DNA from: Sugiyamaella lignohabitans
Lineage: Eukaryota > Ascomycota > Dipodascomycetes > Dipodascales > Trichomonascaceae
DNA length: 64,000 nucleotides
Assembly: GCF_001640025.1 (NCBI RefSeq)
Contig: NC_031674.1
Coordinates: 1,488,001 to 1,552,000 of the forward strand
Reading direction: 5' to 3'
The position numbers were made by a program, and so were the translations under genes. Within the stretch, counting starts at the first letter, position 1, and the number at the start of each line of letters is the position of its first letter. The notes under the pieces were generated by a model. The model did not search any database and was not told the origin of the DNA. It saw only the letters and a list, made by a program, of their open reading frames with translations. Below are positions 20,207-33,022 of this stretch, in pieces.

Positions 20207-20578
20207 TTTATCTGCGAAACTGTACACTTGAGTTCTAATATTATTCTATTATGAATTCGTGTATGTGAACTACTAATATCGAGTTCCTAATCTCAGAATT
20301 TCATGCAGAGTAATAATACACGGCTTTAGCGCTGCCACTTTAAATATGTGAACGAAACAATGACGGTGAATCAAAGTTATATAATAGAATCTTTTAAGAT
20401 ATTATTCGTGAGAAATATGTCTTGATCACATAAGAGCCTAAAAATAGTTCTGTTATACCAACAATGGGATAAAGTTATGGTCCCTGGATTCTGCAAGGCA
20501 CGCTATTTGCATCTCGGTTGAAATATTGGTTGTTCTTTGGAAATAATTATATTCAATGTTTAAAATATTAATAGAAAA
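20207..20578. other. Intergenic region, SPT4 promoter / MYO1 3' end
   Basis: 372 bases, AT-rich, no gene and no recognised element. Confidence 0.5.
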
Positions 20579-23500
20579 TTATACAAATGACCTACCACCG
20601 TATTCGCTTCTGGATAGGCGGTTTGAAGTCAGGCTCTCAAACCTGCTCTTCCAGCCCTCTAGCTCCTTTTCAAGTCGTAGTGAGCTCTCTTTGGCATCTC
20701 TCGCCTCTCTTTCTGCTCTCTTGGCGGCTAGTCGCTGTGTAGACTCTTCCCCTTGAAGCATTTCCAGGGTATTCTTGAGTTTCTTTATTCTATCCTCATT
20801 CATATCGTTCTCTTCTTGTAACTTCTGTACTAGTTTATCTTTTTGACTGATCTGAGTGTACAAGTCGCGAACAGATCTATCATTGTATCTAGAAGAGCGA
20901 AGGTCATCCGCATGGCGACGCTCTTTCTCTTGTAATTGGTGTTCCAACTCTGTGACTTTTTGTCTCAAGAATTTAGACTCGTCTGCTGAATTTATTCTAA
21001 GAGATTGTGCTTCCATCTCTAGTAATTGTAAATGTAGTTGTTTCTTTTCTTTGTCAGTCAATGCGAGTCGCTGTTGCAACTCCTCGTTGAGTTTACGCTC
21101 TTGTTCAATAGCTTTCCGGTCTTCATCTAACTGTGCTTTCGAATCACGTAGTCGCTCTAAGATTATCGACGATGCCTCTGACTGTTTCCGGAGCTCCTGG
21201 CGCAGTTCTGCAATCTCCGAATCCGGATCTTTCAAGTCACTTGATGGAACTCCTCGAATGGTCCCACTTCGGCCCAAGTTAGATGATGCGAGATCTTCAA
21301 ATTCTTTAGAAATTTCGGTCAATCGAGTTTCCAATGTGCGCTTGTCCTTTTGCAGTTGATCTCTGTCGGCAGTGATGTCATTCATGGTGTTTCGCAAAGT
21401 CCGCACTTGCGAAAGTAGGGAACCAATTCTCTTCTGTGAGTCTTGGTATGCCAAGGTTGAATCTTCATTAGACTTTTGCAGTTCGGAAAGTTGCGCTTCA
21501 AGATCCGCTTTTTCAGTCTGCCATGTCTCCTTCTTCTTGAGTTCCTCAATCTGTCTCTCAAGTTGGCGACGAGTACCATGTAACTCAGAATAAGATTGCT
21601 TTTGGTTTTCAAGCTCTTCTGAAAGGGAACGAATTTCGTCGTTATATCTCTTTCTCATAGCCTCAATGGAAGAGTGGGATAGGCTCATTTCTGAAGACCA
21701 TCGGTTGTTGAAATCTTCGACCTCTTTGGAAAGGCGTTGCTGGATCTCTTTGCTATGGTTGAGATCGATAGTCTTGTCTTCTAGCTCACCCTCGAGTTTC
21801 TGGAGTTTAGCTTGGAGATCCATGATAACTTTCTCTGCTTGTCTGCATTCCTGTTTAGCAACTGTCAGAGACTCTTCAGCTTCCCGGCATTGGCTTTTGG
21901 CAAACTGCTCAGCACGAGATGCCTTCATGACAATAGTTTCGGCTGTCTCGATTTTGCTGTAGTATTCTTCAGACCGACTCTTGTACAAACGAATGCTTTC
22001 CTGTAACTCTTGGTTTCTAGATATCTCAGCATCCAGTCTAAGGGAAATCTCGGTGATCTCTTCCGAACCGTGGGCGGAACCACCCATAGTTCCATTAGAC
22101 TTAAGAGCCTTCAGTTCTCTCTCAAGTCTTTGATTGGCTTGCATAGCTTCTGCGAGTTGCTCTTTGGTTCTCACGAGATTCTTAGAGGTGTCATGATATA
22201 CTCCCAACAAGTCATTCTTCGAGGATTGTAGAGTCGATAGAATCTTTTCGATTTCGCTCTGACTCTTGCCTTTAATATCGACTTCTGGTCCGGCAGATAA
22301 CGAAGTATTCTCTTTATTTGCCACTGACCGGTCAGCAGAAGCTAAATCAAATTTTGGAACCTGGAAATTGCCGTTGCTCAGATTAGAACTCAATGGTCTC
22401 TTAGTTGGACTTCCTCTTACTGGTGTAGGAGGAGTAGACGGATTGGTTGCAATGCTTGCCAGATCTTCTAAAAGAGCTCGTCTACTGGCGTAATACTCAG
22501 AGTCCTTATCGTCAAGAGTTTTGGCCCATCTTTGTTTAGCATCTTCCAATTGGGCTTTGAGTAATGCTTTACTCTCTTCTGCCTTTTTGCGAGCTTTTTC
22601 GGACTCCTCCAGCTTTTGAGCGAGGTCAACAAATTCTGGCACATCCTTGCTAGCCTCCTCCCAACTAACCGAACTACTTCTACTCAATCTGGGATTAACA
22701 ATCTTCTGTAAAGCCAATAGCTGATCAGTTCTTTCTTGAAGTTGTCGTTTGGCCGAGTCAAGCGAAATGGTAAGCTTGCGCTTCATCACTTCGACTTCGG
22801 ACCTAGAACGTCGTTCAGTCTCGCTAGAATCTTTGACTGAAGCTAGCTGTTCCTCCAAAGCACTTCTCATCCTTTCAGCGGAAAGAGCTGCCTTCTTCTC
22901 TCGGGCTATATCGTGATGCAAATCTTCAATTTCTCTCTCCATTTTCTCCTTATGGACTTGTAACGTAGCATGCTTGAGGCAGATATCTTCAAAGTCATTT
23001 CTAACCTTTCTCTCGCTAGCTGCCAACTGGTCTCTCTCCTGAACAACTTTTGAAACTTGAGATTGGATCTCGGCCGCCATAGACTCTCGTAGCTTTTCAA
23101 TTTGTGATTTTTTGCTGGAAAGCTCTGCTTGTAGTTTCTCTTTCTCCAGCTTGACAGCAGAGAGTTGATTTTGAAGAGTATCTAGCTCTTTCGAGGTTCT
23201 AGTCTTTTCGAGCTTCCAAGATTCTTGTTTGTCCATATGGTCTTTAAGCTGCGCTTTAAGCTGCTCAATTTCTACAGTCAAAGGATTCATATTGGATTCT
23301 GCTTTGGCGATTTGCTTTTCTAACCGTTGTACATTATCTTGTTTCTCAGCAAGTTGAATGTTGAGAGCATTTACTGATTTTATTGTCTCCTCTTTTGTAT
23401 TTTCAGCTCTCTTGAGCTTACTGTTTAAAGTGGTGATTTCCATCCTTAGCTTTTTGACTTCGATTGTTTTCGCTTTCTCGATCTCAAGCTCTTTCATCAA

Positions 23501-26500
23501 GCTCATCTTTTCTTCCTCGCTATTACCAAAGCTCTTCACCTTTTCCAAAAGTGCTTCCTTTTCAGCTTGTAGACGGTTGATAAGAGATTGCTTAGCAGCT
23601 GTCTCTCCTTTGAACTTTTCTCGCTCGGCATTTAGAGCTTCTTCTTGAGTGGCAGCCTTGAGCTTTAGCTCTTGAATATGTTGATCCATAAGCTTTCGAC
23701 CCTGACCTTGTTTGATATCCTCAGAAATGCGCTCTTCTAATAGACGACGTGACTCTATAGCTTCCTTCTCCATGGCTTCATATTCCTTCTTAAGTTTGAC
23801 AGCTTCACGCTTGGCGGAACTAAGCTCAGAATTAAGCGTTGTGTATTTTGTTACCAATTCACCTTTTTCTTTATCCATTTGCTTAGCCTGGTCTTGATGC
23901 TTCGCTAAGTCGGATTTGAGACCCGTAATTTCATACTCCTAGGTAAGTGGTTAGTAAAAAATTTATAGCTGTCACATTTTTAAGTGTACTTACTTTCTTT
24001 CTTATTAGTTCTTCGTAGTCGGCAGAACTATTAGTGAGCTCATCCAATTGTTCACGGATTTCTTTCTTCTCTTTAACTAGTTCTTGGATTTTCTTATTGG
24101 CCAAGTCATAATCAGAAGTCTTCTTGATGTGATCCTCGAGCTTTGAGTCTGATGTTTTGAGTCGCTCTTCAAGATCTGCAATCTTCTTTTCTTTCTCCAC
24201 TTGCGATCCTTTGAGGAAGCTAAGCTCTTGTGCACTAATTAGTTAGTATCAGGAAATGCCGGACGACAATGGTTATTTACTTACAGCTGTTCAGAAGCTG
24301 AACTTTCTTTGACCTGCTGGCTCTTGATAAGCTCCAGCTCTTGCTCCAGTTGTGCGATCCTTTCTTTAAGATCAACTTTCTCCTTCTCGAGCATGCCAAT
24401 AAGAACAGCTCCGTTCTCAAGCTCTTTACGCCAAAGATCGGCCTGCGAGGTAACCTTTTTCTTGGCCTCCAGTAACTCCTCAATCTGAAGTTCCAGTCTA
24501 TCAAGATCTTCAAGTGAAGTGTTAAGCTGCTCCTCTAGGGCTGCCTCTTGCTCTTGAGATCGTTTTAATATCTCATCTTTGTCCAAAACTAGCAATTTGA
24601 CTCCTTCGAGTTCTTTATTTAGCTTCTCAACCTGTTGCTCTGCCTCAATATGTTTGTCTTCAAGCAAAGCTTTCTCCTCTTGAATGGATTTCATAGCGGT
24701 CTCCAACTTCTTGATTGCCTCATCTCGAGCCTTTGTTTGACCGGCATCTCGAGAAGCCATAAGCATAGGCCTGGTCTTGATGTAAAGTTTCCACCAAGGA
24801 TCATCTTTGAGTTGAAGATAAATTTGCAAATTCTTCTTGATAATCTGAGTTGCCTGGGATTTAAATAGCTGCTTTCTGACTTTGATTCTTTGAAGATGAC
24901 CCCTGGCAGTGGACTGGAATCGAGTTATAATGTCTCGTACCATGGCTTCTCGTCGCTCCTCAAGTTCTGCAAGAACTCCAGACTTGAAGAACACCTTTGT
25001 TAAACCAACTTTATAAAGGTTTTCATCTAAACCGAGGTTTTTGAGGATCAATTCCGATGCCTTCTGGCCTTCGATGTAACCCTTTGGCATGTTACTAACC
25101 AAGACTTCGTAACGCAATCTGAACTCGGAAAAGAAGAGCCGATTTGGATATCCTGTTCTCGCGATACGAATACCTTCCAGAACACCATTACATCTTAATT
25201 GGTCGAGAACAAGCATATTATCAAATTGTTTTGGTGCTTTCTGGTCATTGGGCACAATACATCGAACGAAATGAGGGTGAGTTGCATTCAGCTGAGCCAT
25301 CAAATATGCTAATTGCTCTTTGTGACGTTGCGCAACAGTACGGAATATACCTTTCTTGACTCGGTTTCTGTGCTGAGAGCGACCAAGGTCGACTTCCTCT
25401 TTACCAATAGACTCTGCCTCATCAGAGAACAAATGGCGAACCAAAGTCTCTGAAGATTCCACGAGCAAGGCTACAACGTTTTCATTCATGGGATCCTTGT
25501 TCTTTTCCAGCCAACCATCGGTCGAGTATTCCACTTCAGCGGCATAATGGGTCAACAAAAATCCTTGATTAAGACGGGTAGGCTTGAATTTAGTTGATTT
25601 GTTAGACCATAGGTTGTTCAACTTCTCAGTGAATGATTGGTCAGTGGCACGCGGCATAACACACTCTTCATCAAGACACGAAAAAACACCCATTGGGTTA
25701 GATTTCTCGATAAGATCAATCGTGGGCTGTAAGTCATGGCCGAAATCAATAAACTTCCATTCAATGTTTTCTCTGGTGTATTCTTCTTGCTCGAGTACAA
25801 ACATGTGGTGGTTGAAGAATTGCTGCAACTTCTCGTTGGTGTAGTTAATACAAAGCTGCTCGAAACTATTGGTTTGGAAAATTTCAAAACCGGCAATATC
25901 AAGAACACCAATGAACGACGTATTGTCGCTTGATCTCTCCAGGGTTTGATTAATGCGGTTAACAATGCTAGAAAAGATACGCTCGTACAAACTTTTCGCA
26001 AGAGAGTCCAGTGAATGTCTCACCTGCTCAGCTGACCGGGACTGGGTTACCCATTCACGGCCAGCCTTTACACGGGGCTTTAACAAGCTCTTCATAAACT
26101 GGTCGCTGTGAATACCCAGTAAATGTGCCACCCTCTCTAATTGCGGAATATTAAGAACTCGACCTTGATCAGTGCTTTCTGAACCAAGCTGAATATTACC
26201 AATGTGAAGTATGGCTGATATAATCCTTAGAATATCATTTACTTCTTGGGATGATAAACCCATGATCTTGAATGAAGCAAGAAGATTCTTGAACTCTTCT
26301 TTGTCGTCAACACCTTCAATGCTCTTATTGGCGTTCTTCAAATAAGAGTATGACATTACATCAGGCTCTAAAATGAGGGCTTCACGAAGATCTTTAGAGG
26401 CACCTCGAACAAGTTGATAGAAAATATGATAGTTTCGCTCTTTAGAATTCTGATAAATTACTCTGGATTTTTCCAATAAGTACCAGTAAATAGAAGCACC

Positions 26501-27438
26501 AGCAATTTGTCCGGATTTGTTAAATTCTATTCTTATGAATTTACCAAATCTTGAGGAATTATTATTTCGTACTGTCTGTGCGTTACCAAAAGCTTCCAAA
26601 ATCGGATTTGCCTGAAGAATCTGTTGTTCAAAAGTAGCACCTTTGCCATTGGGTCTGTTTCTTTGCGAGGTCTTGTTTGACTCGCTAGCAATAGCAGCCA
26701 AATATTGGATGACCTTTTTAGTGTTTTCAGTTTTACCGGCACCAGATTCACCTGTGACAAGGATAGACTGACTCTCATAAGTCTCGAGCATATTTCGGAA
26801 TGCTTGGTCAGTTATAGAGTAAATGTGTGGGGCAACTTCGTCTCTATGCTTGTTCTTGTAAGCGTTAATAGTATCAAGACCATAAATTGGCAGGTTCTTA
26901 TACGGATTTACCGCTACCAAAAATAATCCAGAGTAGGTGTAGATATTGTCAATGGAGTATCTTGTTGCCAAGTTGTGCACAACTGAGGCTTCATTGAGGA
27001 AGGTTAACTCGGCCATATCATTAGCACGATCAAATTGAGGAGGGTTTACCTTTTCTACTTCATCGTATTTGACAGTCCGGTCCTAGATTGATCTGTTAGT
27101 TTTCTCATTGGTTTGAACAGATTTACTACAATACTTACAGAATCATCGGTACAGCGCACATGAAGAGTATTACCATTGTCCGATTCAGAGACTATAAAGC
27201 CTTTGATGAATCCGAGAGTTTCATCAGGAACCCAGACCCACTTCTTAGATGCAAATTCTGCATCTTGGACAGTGGAATCTGAAGCAATGTCAATGGTACC
27301 GTGTTGAGATTCACCATTTTTTGCTCTCAGAATTTGCGAGATGCTGGGGACTATCGATGATGGAGAAAAAGTGTGTGTCTGGTCAGCGACCCGCTTAGGT
27401 GTCGAAACTTTCGACGAAGCAGGGCTCCTGACAGTCAT
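20579..27438 (-). CDS. MYO1: Type II myosin heavy chain
   Basis: Exons 27438-27139, 27082-24285, 24234-23994 and 23938-20579 (introns 56, 50 and 55 nt) give 2232 residues, longer than the ~1930 of budding-yeast Myo1. It powers the contractile actomyosin ring at cytokinesis. In order: SH3-like N-terminal domain (KKWVWVPDETLGFIKG, about 65-100) and motor domain with the P-loop GESGAGKT (211-218), switch I NNNSSRFGKF and switch II DIAGFEIF. A short neck follows, with weak IQ-like basic sequence (FQSTARGHLQRIKVRK) and DDPWWKLYIKTRPML. Then some 1,350 residues of heptad-rich coiled coil, interrupted near a Pro/Ser-rich stretch (TPPTPVRGSPTKRP). The first ATG of the frame is at 27438. Confidence 0.96.
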
Positions 27439-27723
27439 ACTACTGGGTATCAAAAATATATAATCTGTGTGGAAATGATAGTATGGTCTAAGTGAAACTG
27501 GGGTCTATTTACATTTACTTGAAGAAGTAAATAAGAGGGTGCATGATCTGGTTGCCACGGTAACAGCCACCTGCAATGAGGCGATAATTAAAAATCGCCG
27601 CACATGTGAAGATCTGTTTACCCATGGCATATGCATCTTCTTATTTATAGATACGTGAAAAGCTGTGGGGGAACAGGTGAATATAGAATTTAAGGGATAT
27701 CAAGTGCAAAATCAACTAGACAA

Positions 27724-28782
27724 TTAATGTTCGGTTACAGTGGCACCATCATCAGCAGGTTCCAACAACTTCCAGGTACATTGGATCTTTTCTTTGGCGA
27801 ATCGAGCGAGAATTTCTTGGGCAATTTCTTCAAATCGTTCAGTAGCAAGTGCTAAAATTGTCGGACCAGCACCAGAAAGACAGATGCCCAATAAACCTGG
27901 ATGAGTTTTAGGAGTGACTGAGGCAAGGATTTCTGTTAATCCAGGTACTAAAGTCTTACGGTATGGCTGATGAAGCTTGTCTTGCATGGCAGGGTAGATC
28001 AAATCAGCATCGGGAGGAGATCTAGTAAGGGCAGTAGTGAGTACTGATAAACGTTGGAGGTTGAAAATAGCGTCCTTACGGGTGTAAGCAGTTGGTAAGA
28101 CGTCACGTGAAGTGGCCGTTGAGAGTTCGAAGTTAGGAATGATAGCAATAGCCTTGATCTCTTTTGCCCAACCATATTTGATATGATGACCGATATTCAT
28201 TGGCGGTTCAGGAGGAACTAATCCAGTATCAGCACCACCAGCTGGTTCTGGTAAAACTTCAGCAAGCGGGATTTCAATACGTTCTAGATCAGCAGCACTG
28301 AGTTCGCGCAAGTATGAACCAACAAAACCTCCCATCATAGCAGCAGTGATATTATCGGGATGTCTCTCAATCATCAAACAGTAATCAAGCATTCTCTGCT
28401 TAGAAAATCCTAATTTTCCAATCTCATTACCAAGAATAACACCTGCTACCACGGCAGCACCTGATGAACCTAGACCACGACCGAGAGGAATGGGATTGTT
28501 CACATTAACATGAGTACCAGTAGGAAAAGTACGAATGCCATTACATCTTAAAACATATAGAGCAGTACGGGTTATTAAATTGTTGTCTGCTACGAGTGGT
28601 ACACTCTCGGCACCCTCTCCTTCATAGGTGATTTTGCAGTTGTGAGGGTCTTCATACGAAACAGCTGGGTCGATTTTAACATCCAACTTAAGATATAGCG
28701 TCAGCGAGATTCCTAACACATCAAACCCTGGTCCAATGTTGGCGGATGAAGCTGGAACTGAAATTGTGAACGAACGAGTCAT
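27724..28782 (-). CDS. THR1: Homoserine kinase
   Basis: 352 residues, normal size. GHMP-family kinase that phosphorylates homoserine with ATP in threonine and isoleucine synthesis. The N-terminal VPASSANIGPGFDVLG (9-24) and the ATP-binding NPIPLGRGLGSSGAAV (96-111) are intact, as is the C-terminal GICLSGAGPTILAL. No intron. It is divergent from MAS2 with a 574-bp shared promoter, in which I see no perfect TGACTCA Gcn4 site. Confidence 0.97.
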   Translation of the reverse strand: MTRSFTISVPASSANIGPGFDVLGISLTLYLKLDVKIDPAVSYEDPHNCKITYEGEGAESVPLVADNNLITRTALYVLRCNGIRTFPTGTHVNVNNPIPLGRGLGSSGAAVVAGVILGNEIGKLGFSKQRMLDYCLMIERHPDNITAAMMGGFVGSYLRELSAADLERIEIPLAEVLPEPAGGADTGLVPPEPPMNIGHHIKYGWAKEIKAIAIIPNFELSTATSRDVLPTAYTRKDAIFNLQRLSVLTTALTRSPPDADLIYPAMQDKLHQPYRKTLVPGLTEILASVTPKTHPGLLGICLSGAGPTILALATERFEEIAQEILARFAKEKIQCTWKLLEPADDGATVTEH

Positions 28783-29356
28783 TTTTTATCTATACTTTGT
28801 GAAAAGTGACTAGGAATCGTGCAACAGTGAATGTTTCAACTGTGCGATCGGCAGCATCAACTGATAGGCAATCAGTCATATCCTCGATGCAGCACAGCCG
28901 TGCAAGGGCCCAATCACCTAGTTATTCATATCCCAAGATATGGTAGAGTTAGATCCGGGATATGAAAGTTCACGAATCAAGTATAGATATCTTTCCTTTG
29001 AACAGCATCTTGCATTTTTTCCACTATCAGGGTCTTACGGAACAAACTGTATCAGTCGGACCTCGTGACTGCTTATAAGAACTCCTTCACCAATTAAATG
29101 TCGTGTCAAATTAGTGGGATATATTGTTTGATACTCTCTATCAGCAGCCCGACTGAATCTCTACCCCTCATCACATCATATAATTCATCCGGCTTCTTTT
29201 AAGAACCCCAAAATAACATCCATCTCGACAACTTCAGCTGGCGATGCGGCTCACGCCGCAGGAAGAGGCTTGAAATTTCATGATGATCTATATGCACCGG
29301 TCTAGACCGAGAAGGCAAGACAGCTATTATTTATCACCAAGAACAACCAGACCAAG
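28783..29356. other. Divergent promoter, THR1 / MAS2
   Basis: 574 bases without a gene. Two CCAAT sequences (near 28910 and 29092) could serve the HAP complex for the mitochondrial gene MAS2. This is motif matching only. Confidence 0.4.
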
Positions 29357-30853
29357 ATGATGAGGTCATCCAGACGCCTGTTGGATGGCGCCAAAAGACC
29401 CAAGGTCTCTAGAATTGGCCAGTTGGGATCTCTACCATCTTTGACTAGAAAGATTAGTACTACAACATCAGCGGATTTCGCTTTGACGACCCTTCCAAAT
29501 GGCGTCAGAGTGACCACCAACCCCATTCCAGGCCATTTCTCAGCCATGGGTCTTTATATTCATGCTGGCTCAAGATTCGAATCAGAAAAGTTCTCTGGAG
29601 TGTCTCATATTATAGATAGATTGGCATTTAAATCGACTACATCTCGCAGTTCACAACAAATGGAGGAACATTTGCAGGAGTTGGGAGGCAACTACATGTG
29701 TGCCTCTTCAAGAGAAACTCTTATGTATCAAGCTTCAGTATTTCATGATCATTCGGATCAGATGTTTGAAGCGCTTGCTGATACAGTCAAGAATCCCCTA
29801 ATTACAGATGAGGAAGTGGCACAACAGCTAGACACGGCAGCTTATGAAATCTATGAGATTTGGCAGAAACCAGAATTGATTCTTCCAGAAGTTGCTCATA
29901 TGACTGCATTTAAAGGTGGTTTGGGAAACCCATTACTATGTCCCGAAGACAGATTGTCAGTGATAGATGCAAAGTTGATTCGCGAGTATCGAGATACTTT
30001 TTATCAACCAGATAGAATAGTTGCCTCATTTGTAGGCGTTCCTCATGAAAAGGCCGTAGAGCTCGCTACCAAACACTTGGGAGATTTAAAATCCAACCCT
30101 AAGGCTGCTAGCTCTATTGATAATCAACCATCTATTTATACAGGAGGAGAACAGATTCTGCCACTTCCTGAACCAATTGGCAATCTGCCTCAATTTTATC
30201 AATTACACGTTCTGTATCGTGGCGTATCTATCGCAGACGATGATGTCTACGCTCTAGCATGTTTGCAAACCCTGCTTGGTGGTGGAGGTTCTTTCTCAGC
30301 CGGTGGTCCTGGCAAGGGAATGTATTCTCGTCTGTACACAGATGTGTTGAACTGCTATGGATACATTGAGAGCTGTCTTGGAATCAACCATTCCTACTCA
30401 GACGACGGCTTATTCGGCATTTCTGCTTCCTGTATTCCAAATGCTGCACCCTACCTCTCCCAAGTTATCGGACTTCAACTGTCACTTCTTATGACTAAAG
30501 GACAAGGTGCTCTGAACTATACAGAGGTCGAGAGAGCCAAGAAGCAGTTACGTAGCTCTGTTCTGATGAACCTCGAGTCTAAGATGGTTGAGCTTGAAGA
30601 TCTTGGCCGCCAGATTCAACTCAACAACAAAAAAGTGCCTGTTGCCGAGATGGTGGAAAAAATCGATGCGCTGACGGCCGAAGACCTTCGTCGTGTTGCC
30701 GAGCGCGTGCTCACTTCGAGCCCACCTACCCTCGTCATGCAAGGAGCTTCACGAGAGGCGTTCGGCGATGTCCAAGATACCCTCAAACGCTACGGTCTTG
30801 GCGGCGAGATCAAGGAAACCGAGCCTGCTAAGACTTCCTGGTGGAAAAGATAG
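29357..30853 (+). CDS. MAS2: Mitochondrial processing peptidase alpha subunit
   Basis: 498 residues. MPP cuts targeting peptides from imported proteins in the matrix. This subunit binds substrate, while the beta subunit holds the zinc site. The basic N-terminus (MMRSSRRLLDGAKRPKVSR) is a targeting signal. The M16 domain starts at TTLPNGVRVTT. The zinc motif is degenerate (HIIDRLAFKST instead of HxxEH), as expected for alpha. The glycine-rich substrate loop LLGGGGSFSAGGPGKGM is present. A second in-frame ATG follows the first directly. The last 60 codons are richer in G/C at third positions. A GC-palindrome starts 66 bases after the stop. Confidence 0.96.
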   Translation: MMRSSRRLLDGAKRPKVSRIGQLGSLPSLTRKISTTTSADFALTTLPNGVRVTTNPIPGHFSAMGLYIHAGSRFESEKFSGVSHIIDRLAFKSTTSRSSQQMEEHLQELGGNYMCASSRETLMYQASVFHDHSDQMFEALADTVKNPLITDEEVAQQLDTAAYEIYEIWQKPELILPEVAHMTAFKGGLGNPLLCPEDRLSVIDAKLIREYRDTFYQPDRIVASFVGVPHEKAVELATKHLGDLKSNPKAASSIDNQPSIYTGGEQILPLPEPIGNLPQFYQLHVLYRGVSIADDDVYALACLQTLLGGGGSFSAGGPGKGMYSRLYTDVLNCYGYIESCLGINHSYSDDGLFGISASCIPNAAPYLSQVIGLQLSLLMTKGQGALNYTEVERAKKQLRSSVLMNLESKMVELEDLGRQIQLNNKKVPVAEMVEKIDALTAEDLRRVAERVLTSSPPTLVMQGASREAFGDVQDTLKRYGLGGEIKETEPAKTSWWKR

Positions 30854-30918
30854 AGTAGCACCTCGTCAACAACCTATGTATATATTATCGATAACCGCAT
30901 TCCTAATAGACCCCTGTC

Positions 30919-31056
30919 TGCCTCCGGTGGCTGGGGCTCCGCCCCAGACCCCGTGGCTCCTGCTTCGCAGGAGACTGCTGGGACCGTCCTCGAACCGACT
31001 CGAGCGCAGCGAGAGGAGCAGCGGGGTCTGGGGCGGAGCCCCAGCCGCCGGAGGCA
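30919..31056 (+). repeat. GC-palindrome element, complete (B left, A right)
   Basis: 138 bp between the convergent stops of MAS2 and SEC62, 66 and 39 bases from them. The left arm begins TGCCTCCGGTGG (one change). Both cores keep full stems. Confidence 0.93.
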
Positions 31057-31094
31057 GGGCAGCTCGAAAAGACAATGCGTGAAAATTAGAAAGT

Positions 31095-32499
31095 CTATGT
31101 ACTTTTGTTCGTATCCTCCACAGCTACCTCGGGTTGTGTGGTCTGGGGAGCTGTGGTCTCTGGAGTGGCATCTGAGGAAGGTTCAGAGGGAGCAGCTGAG
31201 GATGATTGTTGTTGCTGTTGTTGCATTTGGGCAGCAGCTCGCATCATGTCCATTCTGAACTTGTTTGATTCTTCCTGGAAGAATTTGGCGTTGAGGGCTT
31301 GGATGGCCTGGGGAGTTTGTGGAATGGGCTGTCCAGATTGAACGTACTCTGCTCGGCGACGCTCGACACGAGCGGCGATTTCACGAATACGAGCTGCGAG
31401 AACAGCCTGCTGTTCTGGAGATAACTTGGCGAGGTCTGGTGTGAGTTGGGCAAATGGTCCTCCTGGATTGGGAATACCGGCACCTTGTGGAAGAGTCTGG
31501 GGTAAACCAGGCTGTTGGCCTGGTTGTCCAGCTTGAGCAGCCTGTGCAGCTTGAGCAGCTTGTGCTTGAGCAGCAGTGACTCCTCCTGCTTTGGCCATTT
31601 TAGCAAGCTGTTCGTCCAACTGCTTCTTCTTTTCCTTTTCTTCTTCTTGCTTTCTCTTCTTTTTCAGTTGCTTGCGCTTCTTGGCTTTAGCAGCTGCTGC
31701 GATACTGGGAGCGACAACTTTGTCGCCTGACCACGAGTAAAGAGGTACAAAACTCTCGAAGAAGCCAACATCTTCAAACAGATTAGGGAAAAGCCAGAAG
31801 CCTTTAGGAAGAATAAAGTATGTGATGACAAAAAGGATCAGTCGAACAATGGCAATTAGGAAAAAACAACCAAGAAGTCCTAAAAGACCCATAGAAGCAT
31901 ACCAAACACCAAGTCTCATTTTCATTGGCCATAGAGGGAACAATACAATTCCAAAAATTACTACAACTGCCAATGCTGCATATAAATAAGTGACGATTTG
32001 TACTGGTTCGTGGAACCACACGTAGTACATATCATCGCCAAACTCCTGTTGTGCTACAATCTGGATCACTGGAACACCTGGAGCAGGCTTGAGTCCATGC
32101 TTTAGCGCCGTCTGGGTCTCGATTTTATCAACACGGAATGCTAATCTGTTCAAAGGAAGCAGTCTAAACGCTTCTAGAGCCTGTTGGCGGCTTGTAATTT
32201 CCGGTAGGTTCTTATTCTTCTTCTGAGCTTTAGTATAGTCTGGGCTTTCTAATGCTCTAATAGCTCGCTTGACTGAAAAGTATTCGGTTAGTTCCGCGTC
32301 ATCCAGTTATATATCGAGCCAAAATGGTCTCGTAGTAACATGTTTCAAACCTACCTCTAAAGAAATCGTATCGCTTGCCATTGAGAATTGCTTGACGTTG
32401 CTTGAGCAGTTTATGATGACGTAAAAAGTTTCCCACTGCTAATGCTGGTGGGGCTACCTCGCTGAGATTAGGAGGTCCCACTTGAACTTGTGACGACAT
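31095..32499 (-). CDS. SEC62: Sec62 subunit of the post-translational ER translocon
   Basis: Exons 32499-32355 and 32272-31095 (82-nt intron, donor GTAGGT) give 440 residues. Sec62 works with Sec61, Sec63, Sec71 and Sec72 to import finished precursors into the ER. The basic cytosolic N-terminus (NFLRHHKLLKQRQAILNGKR and RQQALEAFRLLP) is followed by two membrane segments (about 139-162 and 171-202) with the FPLWP link that marks the family. The cytosolic tail has a Lys-rich stretch, then an Ala/Gln-rich, Pro-rich low-complexity region. S. cerevisiae Sec62 has 283 residues, so the tail is long. The GTG upstream at 32526 is not a likely start, and ATG at 32499 is used. Confidence 0.95.
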
Positions 32500-32570
32500 C
32501 TTGGTCGGTTTGGTCTTTTTTTTCACTGGATCACTCGAGTTCTCCGTCTGGCTCTATGCTGTATCTCTTC

Positions 32571-32638
32571 TACACGTGTAATTTAAATCACCCCGGCGTC
32601 GGTCGAGCTAGTTTGCGCCATCGCGCTTCGTCACGTGA
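32571..32638. promoter_or_regulatory. Pair of CACGTG E-boxes
   Basis: TACACGTGTA at 32571-32580 and TCACGTGA at 32631-32638, both perfect palindromes and 58 bp apart, lie 72-140 bp upstream of the SEC62 start. CACGTG is the core bound by bHLH factors such as Cbf1 and Pho4. Binding is predicted from the motif only. Confidence 0.45.
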
Positions 32639-33022
32639 TTACGGTTGATCTGGAACCCGTCTCTAGATCTGTTTTGGGCTCGGAATTCTGTTAAATAAAT
32701 TTTTTTATTTTTAATTTGCGTTTCTGATTCGGTTCGGTGTGTTTTCTATAGCATACTGAGTGTTTGAAGTTAATTGCAAAATTACAAGTGATCACTTCAT
32801 AAGTAGCATGAGAAGACTATGAATCTCTCTATATACACTCCAAGAAAGCAGCATATTATAAACCACTGGTTGAAAAGTGATATCAAAAGCAGCCGAAATT
32901 GTCCACAAAATACGACAATGGCACTCTCAGAACCACTTCTTCTTTCGAATAATCCAATATCCAAGCCAAATTTCACACAGAACCCAGAGGTATTGCCCAT
33001 TTGACGGGGATTTCTGACCGTT

